Source: Plazaster borealis
Lineage: Eukaryota; Echinodermata; Asteroidea; Forcipulatida; Labidiasteridae
DNA length: 64,000 nt
Assembly: GCA_021014325.1 (NCBI GenBank)
Contig: CM037462.1
Coordinates: 9,778,501-9,842,500, forward strand
Direction: 5' to 3'
The notes beneath the pieces were generated by a model. That model was given only the letters and a program-made list of their open reading frames with translations, made no database searches and was not told the DNA's origin. Positions 57,921-64,000 of this stretch are shown here, one piece after another. Numbering within the stretch: position 1 is the first letter of the stretch; each line of letters starts with the position of its first letter. The position numbers were made by a program, and so were the translations under genes.

Positions 57921-59490
57921 CAAAGGTTACATGGTATAAACGTCCAAGTATTAGCGGATAAAAACAGTACATACATTTATCTCAGTAATCATTGCAGATC
58001 AATTGGTACGGGATATTTAATGCAAAGAGGATTGGTCTTTAACATAATTGCATCACTAGAAACGGGAAAAATCTCCCAACATCGTCCCTGTTGTAGAGTC
58101 GATTGGGCATGATTATCGCCGTGATCATTGAAATAGTAGACGGTTTAATAATAACCACAGAGCATTATATTTCAGACGGGTACCGGAAATTATTAATTTG
58201 CAGCCACCAACAATGTGCGCTTCGCAACCGGTGTTTTCTGGCTCATCTAAATGAAACTCATTAAATAGTTTGGGTGATAAATTACTGTGGAGCAATAAAC
58301 ATCGCTGGATGGAGCGTGATTAGGAGTGGGGAGTTGAAAGTACACATAACAACTGCACGGGACACAACAATGAAGTGATGTTACAGGCCTACACTACACC
58401 ATCCAAGCAATCAGTTTAGACCCGGAGTTATGTATTGGGAACTGCAGAGAGAGTGGATTTATGGAGGTAGAATTAGGTAATAATTTATTTCAAGACGCGG
58501 CGCGCCGCGGCGGGGAGACGGCATGCTTCAAAGATCACTCTCAGAACGGAGGATGTCGATTATGTGTTTGTTTCATTTTTTTTCGAAATCTAGAGCGAGG
58601 ATTTTTTTTTCTTTATTTTAGAAGCACATGAACAACATTGGTTATAGTCAAAGACCAGTATTTGCGCTTGGTGTGACCCAACATACAATAGACTAACAAA
58701 CATGTAAACATTTAAGCTCAATCAGTCATCGGAGTCACGAGAAAATAGTGGAAAAATATTTATGTTTTGGTCTCGTGAGATCAAAACTGTTTTACTGATT
58801 TCTCAAAAACTATAGGATTTCAGGCAAAATATTTCAAGGGGAGTTTTCCACCATGACCATCTTTATACCATAAGATATGTGCAAATCTGTGAATATACAT
58901 TTGATTTCAACTTCACCAACAAGGTAATTGCGCTAATCCGCTAATGATTAGTACGGTAATAGTTTAATTAAAAACTAAAAATGAATTATTCTCAGGATCC
59001 CCACATTATCTCACGTTCACCAGCCATGTACAAACAATTTGCATGTTACATGTACTTTTATGCAGTGTCCGTGGCATATGCGAACGCTTTTGTATGTTGT
59101 TCATTTTGAAATAGCACCATCTGTCAAAAATCGTTCAGAGAATAAAATCCTTAAAAGATAATAGGGCCATGCAACTGTAATACTCCATGAAATATGACCG
59201 TTTCAGCAACTCTGTCATTGTGGTTTTTGTCATCTTTTGTATATCATCCCAACGAGGCCAGTCATCAAAATACGTTGATTGGAAAACTGACTGATCAAAA
59301 AGTGTTGTATATCTCTTATCCAATACACACCCACAAGGACGTGTGAAGTTCTTTGTGTTGTCATAAAAGTTGGGTTTATCTTTTTTAAAAGGAAAACTTT
59401 CGCAATTGTATCTGGTCGCTTTTGTTCATTAAGCATGTGGAAAATAAATCAAATCAAATCACAAGGACAGTCTGATTTCAAGTTTACTAT
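57921..59490. other. No gene seen; CpG palindrome and degraded MITE
   Basis: CGCGGCGCGCCGCG, a 14-base perfect palindrome, lies at 58496-58509 in a short CpG-rich patch. 58620-58925 is a decayed TTAA-family MITE (CAAAGACCAGTATTTGCGCTTGG). The rest is AT-rich. Confidence 0.45.
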
Positions 59491-59492
59491 AA

Positions 59493-59650
59493 GGCCCTTC
59501 CGAAACCAAGGCTTCCAGCATCGACTCCAGGCTTTTGGCTCGCGCTGCCTGTTGGAAGCCCCATATTGACATCGCATGTTTTCGCAAATACTGATGGAGC
59601 CTTAGCCGAAGCCAAAGCCAAAGTCTAAGCCGTGGTGTTGAAATCATTTC
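59493..59650. mobile_element. MITE, GGCCCTTTTCGAAAC family, copy 3
   Basis: GGCCCTTCCGAAACCAAGGCTTCC at the left; the right arm GAGCCTTAGCCGAAGCCAAAGCC and degraded GTGGTGTTGAAATCATTTCG close the fold-back. Confidence 0.6.
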
Positions 59651-61633
59651 GTCCATTTTTGTAATGTTTTATTGTTTAGTATTTGGGTTTCAAGAGGCAA
59701 TATTTTCTAATGACAATTATTGTCAATTTTTTCAATTTAATCAACATTAAAAAACACCACAATATTAATACATAAAGTACTGATAATTATAGGTGAAAAA
59801 TTTATATTTCCAATCAGAAAGCTCACTGATTAGCAAATTCATAATCAGTACCAGTTCTCCAGAGAAATATCCGCCTAAGATGATGTCTTTTGAAGGCTCC
59901 TCAAATCATCAATCCTTGTTTCGATTGTCGCGATCAAAATTCAAAATAAGCCTGATATGAAGTCGTAAACCAAATCCCCACAAAAACATAAACAAGTTAT
60001 GATTTTTGCTCTAAAACTTGACGAATTTTGTATTGGTTGTTTGTATATGTATGACTGTTATGTTAGTTTACCCCCCCCCCCCCAAAAAAAAGGTTTTACA
60101 AGACACACCGATCATCCAACACAAATAGTTAGAAACTTACCTCTTCAGTTCGACTTCGAATTCAACTTCTTGTGTCTGAAACTTAAGGAACTAACGCGAC
60201 AGTGTTTAACCTACAAATTCAACGTTTTGTGGATAGAAGTTGTTACGAAAGAACTAATCAGGTTCGGAATAATCAAGTCCACCGTGGTTTTGTCCTTCAT
60301 CCACGGTCTAATTCACATACGGTTACTGTCCGGTGAACTGGAACCAGCAAAAAGCATAACGAGCTCTATACACCTGCCCATGTGTAACATGCAGACGTGA
60401 TGATCGCTTGATTTAGACAAAATTTCACTTGACAACAACTATTGTTAAAAATAGTAATAAAATCACATTTGCCACACTGCAATAGCTTATACACATCCAG
60501 TAAAAATATTTCAGTTGATCGTTTCCAACCTGTACAGTTTGCACAGCGAGCCCGTGTGCCAAAAAACAAAAATGACGACTGTTTACCGCGTCAGTAATTA
60601 ATCCTACTAATTACTTACTTCATTTACGAAATAGCCCTATAACAGTACACCAGCCAGGAATCAGTAACTGCAATGTACATTTTGAATAGAACGGATTGGC
60701 TGAAACATGGAAACCACGAACCTCAAGAGCCCCGTTCCAACATTCAAGTAACACTCAAAATTGCCATTGAAGTAGCCTGAAACTGGGTTAAATAGATAAC
60801 TTGAATATATGAAGGGAAAAAAAAACCCGTTAAGAGAGAACACATTTTTCAATTTAAGCATTTATCGTGGATCGTATGGTGGATATTGTCGTCATCAAAA
60901 TACAATTAATATTCTGAACAAAATGTTTGTTTGCATTCCAGTCAAAGTCCCCTCCGCCATTGAGAAAAAGCAAAGGCTATCTGTATTCTGTAAACGTTTC
61001 TTTGGAACTTTTGAAGTGGAATTTGAAATCAAATAAACAGGGCATTGTAACGCATGCTCTGCAGATACCCCCCCCCCCCCACCACACCACCGTTATCACC
61101 CGCTACCCAGTCCAGTCGCTAGAGGGCGCTGGAGCTTCATAGAGTAAGCACACCGGAAAGAAAAATCTGCCAACTTGTTTTCAATGAGATTGGTTTAAGG
61201 CAAGCTTGCATGTTAAACATTACAGTGGAATCTACATTCTTTACCCCAATCCTACATTCGCAACGCTATTACACTATGATTAGGGACATTAAAAGAGAGA
61301 AAAAACCGAACACATTTGGAGAGGAAAACACATTTAGGGAGGGAAACCATGTAACTATGGAAACATAATATGGAAACAACGAAGGATAACATGACAAATT
61401 CAGTCTATCAGCTTCAACTTCCAAGAAAGTTTCCATTGATTTGAAGAAAAAAATAGCATCACTGGCCACAACCAACATGCTAGAAAATCGGAAAGTATCA
61501 ACTAGGGTCACCTAGGAAAACGAAAGGACAACGTCAACAACTACCTGTACTTACAGGAAGGAGCGGGAGTGATTGGGGAGGAAACTGGGTTAGATGTTTT
61601 TACCTTTTCGATGTCCCCAAGATCTTGTCCTAT
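59651..61633. other. No gene seen
   Basis: AT-rich with C runs at 60070-60082 and 61071-61080. The 133-codon ORF at 59999-60400 lacks recognisable domains and runs through a C run, so it is not called. Confidence 0.45.
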
Positions 61634-62005
61634 TTAAAGGCAAGGTAATCTTTGTTAATTGTCAAAGTCCAGTAGGCCTATATCCCAACATATGCATATA
61701 ATAACAAACCTGTCAAATTGGGCTTAATTGGTCATCGAAGTTGCAAAAAAATTAATGATTGATAAAAACACCCTCGCTGCATAAATTTGTGTGCTTTCAG
61801 ATGCCTGAGAAAGGCTTTGAACATGCCTGAAGCCTTTCTAAGTATCAAATTTTGGGTTAAAAATGACCTCTTTCTCTTAAAACACATTACTTCAAAAGGT
61901 GTCGTTTCTAACAATGTTTTATAATATCAACAGCTCTCCAGTGCTCTTTACCAAGTAAGTGTTTATGGTCATTGGAGTAATCACCAAAAATACACCATGC
62001 CTTTG
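61634..62005. mobile_element. TTAA-flanked MITE, copy 5 (degraded)
   Basis: TTAA-AGGCAAGGTAATCTTTG on the left; CCAAAAATACACCATGCCT-TTGA on the right. Internal blocks TATCCCAACATATGCATA and GTGTGCTTTCAGATGCCTGA mark the family. Confidence 0.75.
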
Positions 62006-62613
62006 AGGCCCCGGGGAAATTTAAAGTTGTAAATATTTGATGCTCTCTGCTGCAATCTTCTTACCCATTTTGAAATTAGAAGTTTTCTTAAGTCGGTGAA
62101 AATAAGGGGGGGGGGGGCGCCCGGCCCTAAATCCCGCGCCTTTTTATTCAGTTTATTTAATAAAAACATGGATTCTGAACCACGAATTTTCAAACAATAT
62201 TTAGCACCGCTTGCATGAATGGACGGACAGTCCTATGTAATACAAACTGTAGGTTGACAACGAAAGTTTACGCTGTGGCCTCTGGCTCCCACACTGGCAT
62301 ACGTTTGTATGTGTAATTTTTACCAGAATAGACCTAATTCCTACATACTTTTCGTGAAGATGTCTATTGATATGCAAATGAGTTTCAGGTGCTGTTTTTA
62401 GAAAGGTCTCTTTGACACAAAAAGCAAGATGTGCTGTGTACATATGCTTGGAGTTTGGAGCATGGCGACTTGGCCTCAAGCTTTGTGGATTTGGACGGCG
62501 CTTTTCTCACGAATTAATGTCTTTTTCTCAACGAGGACAAACTCATTCCATTATTGTCAGTTACGGGACATTTCATTGTATTGACTCGTACCTATAGAGG
62601 CAACAACATTTAC

Positions 62614-62752
62614 CTGGAAAATAATACAAATTTGCCGAAGAAGTTGTGGTAGTTGTTGAGAAGTCTTGCACCGGGGGAGCTGGCGAGCACGGCAGGGTCC
62701 TGCGCTGAAGGGAACCCAACGAGGGACACCGCCCGCAGCCTTTGCTTTCGAG
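62614..62752. other. GC-rich segment with splice donors on both strands; candidate exon
   Basis: On the minus strand it ends in a good donor (TTCCAG|GTAAATG, exon edge 62614) with a possible acceptor giving an exon of 126 bases (62739-62614). All three minus frames are open; one reads GFPSAQDPAVLASSPGARLL, which looks protein-like. On the plus strand the same segment ends in an even better donor (TTCGAG|GTAAGATA, exon edge 62752). It could be an upstream exon of the 52443-54050 gene, a 5' UTR exon, or an exon of an unseen plus-strand gene. Confidence 0.3.
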
Positions 62753-63463
62753 GTAAGATAAACTTTGCGTGATGGAAAAAATATTGTTTAAATACTTTAA
62801 TGTATAACTAAAATACCTCACCCGAAATTATCCAGCACAGAGGCGGATTCTGTGTTTTATGTGAGCGTGTGTGTTTGTCTGTATAGAGTTGGGGAAGGGT
62901 ACGGTCCTGAGGGCCGTCTGCCCGGGTTTGGGGCTGGAATAAATGGATTTACAAGTATGAGGGAAGAATGCTGAAATTAACACCATCTTTTCTCTGTTAG
63001 AATCATGCGGGGTAGGGATAGTTTCGAACATCATCTAGTGGTGAAGTGCAAGGTCGGGGGGGGGGTGTAAAATAATTGATTGCTGGAAGTGATGAAAGTA
63101 ACCTGTCAGGTAGGGGTTAGTATATTCAATAATTATTTATTTATTGTTATTATTTATATATATTTGTTCGGGGCAGGGTGGTTGGAGTAGACATGGGTGA
63201 AGGTGTTTTTGTTTTGTTTTGTTGTTGTTTGTGTTTGCTTGTTTGTTTTGTTGTTGTTGGAGGGTGGTGGTTGGGGGGGGGGTCGTGGTTGGAGGCTGGG
63301 GATTGTTTGGCCTGTTGGCACGGAGCCTGATAAAATAGTATTTGTTTTTAAATTATATACTGTTCCAACAATATAAGATATTTAAAGTCTCGTGAGATAT
63401 GGATTTTAAAAAATGAAAACAAATAAATGCATTCCCAGGTCATTTCCCAGTTTCCATTCTGCG
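62753..63463. other. No gene seen; GT-rich low complexity
   Basis: 63200-63300 is rich in GTTTGTTTTGTTG and G runs. No coding signal. Confidence 0.5.
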
Positions 63464-63849
63464 TTAAAGACACTGGACACTATTGGTAATTGTCAAAGAC
63501 CAGTTTTCTCACTTGGTGTATCTCAACATATGCATAAAATAACAAACCTGTGAAAATTTGAGCTCAATTGGTCGTCGAAGTTGCGAGATAATAATGCAAG
63601 AAAAAACACCCTTGTCACACGAAGTTGTGTGCTTTCAGATGCTTGATTTCGAGACCTCAAAATCTAATTCCGAGGTCTCGAAATCAAATTCGTGGAAAAT
63701 TACTTCTTTCTCGAAAACTACGTTACTTCAGAGGGAGCCGTTTCTCACAATGTTTTATTATACTACCAACAGCTCCCCATTACTCGTTAAGTAAGATTTT
63801 ATGCCAATAATTATTTTGAGTAATTACCAATAGTGTCCACTGCCTTTAA
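63464..63849. mobile_element. TTAA-flanked MITE, copy 6
   Basis: TTAA-AGACACTGGACACTATTGG to CCAATAGTGTCCACTGCCT-TTAA. It contains an internal palindrome GATTTCGAGACCTC / GAGGTCTCGAAATC near 63645-63690. It looks the least degraded of the set. Confidence 0.88.
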
Positions 63850-64000
63850 GTCGAACCAGATTTTAAAGATTTGTTAAGGACACATGGTTGTGATTGATAA
63901 AGATAAAATAAACGTTTGTTTTTTTAAATTATAATTTGTTGTTTTCTAAGTCTGATGTTAGAAGCAACTTCCCTTATTTTCCGTCTCAACATATTTGCCA

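Noticed and set aside
59999..60400. 133-codon plus-strand ORF
   Set aside because: It runs through a C/A homopolymer and shows no domain, conserved motif or splice support.

Overview
The window reads as nuclear DNA of a marine deuterostome, most likely an echinoderm and plausibly a sea star. It is AT-rich and gene-poor, packed with short terminal-inverted-repeat elements and tRNA-headed SINEs, and it holds one clearly recognisable spliced gene. The species guess rests on the style of the repeats (GGGCCCAATTTCAT-ended and TTAA-flanked fold-back elements, SINEs with ATT tails) and on telomere-like CCCTAA tracts. It is an inference, not a search result.

Layout. 1-1250: no gene recognised. 1250-1435: a compact promoter-like cluster (RFX-type X-box, CCAAT box) in front of a 45-codon ORF. 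1436-12570: intergenic DNA with several MITEs, a large fold-back with 56-bp perfect arms, and a 1.3-kb composite satellite in which telomere-like hexamers alternate with 47-bp hairpin monomers. 12573-36859 (+): a complete kinesin-13 (KIF2 family) gene, reconstructed here as 18 coding exons that join in frame into 718 codons with GT-AG junctions throughout. Its introns hold SINEs, a frameshifted LINE remnant, MITEs, a ~115-bp satellite and a minisatellite that has copied the splice donor of exon 14. 36860-about 38590: probable 3' UTR with a cluster of AGGTCA-like half sites. 38600-52440: intergenic repeats. 52443-54050 (-): a long GC-rich exon of an unrecognised serine-rich, probably disordered protein. 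54051-64000: mainly MITEs, plus a small GC-rich segment near 62.6-62.75 kb that could be an upstream exon.

How the parts relate. The kinesin-13 product is a microtubule-depolymerising motor. Its neck carries an Aurora-type RRRS site at the position where MCAK is phosphorylated, and its motor shows the P-loop, both switches and the class-specific KVD and KEC motifs. The minus-strand gene converges on it across about 15 kb of repeats, and nothing shows a functional link. No virus, bacterial operon, CRISPR array or toxin gene was seen. The most unusual structures are the exon-14 donor minisatellite, the telomere-like/hairpin composite satellite, the TTAA-flanked MITE family, and several nested insertions that let elements be dated relative to each other.
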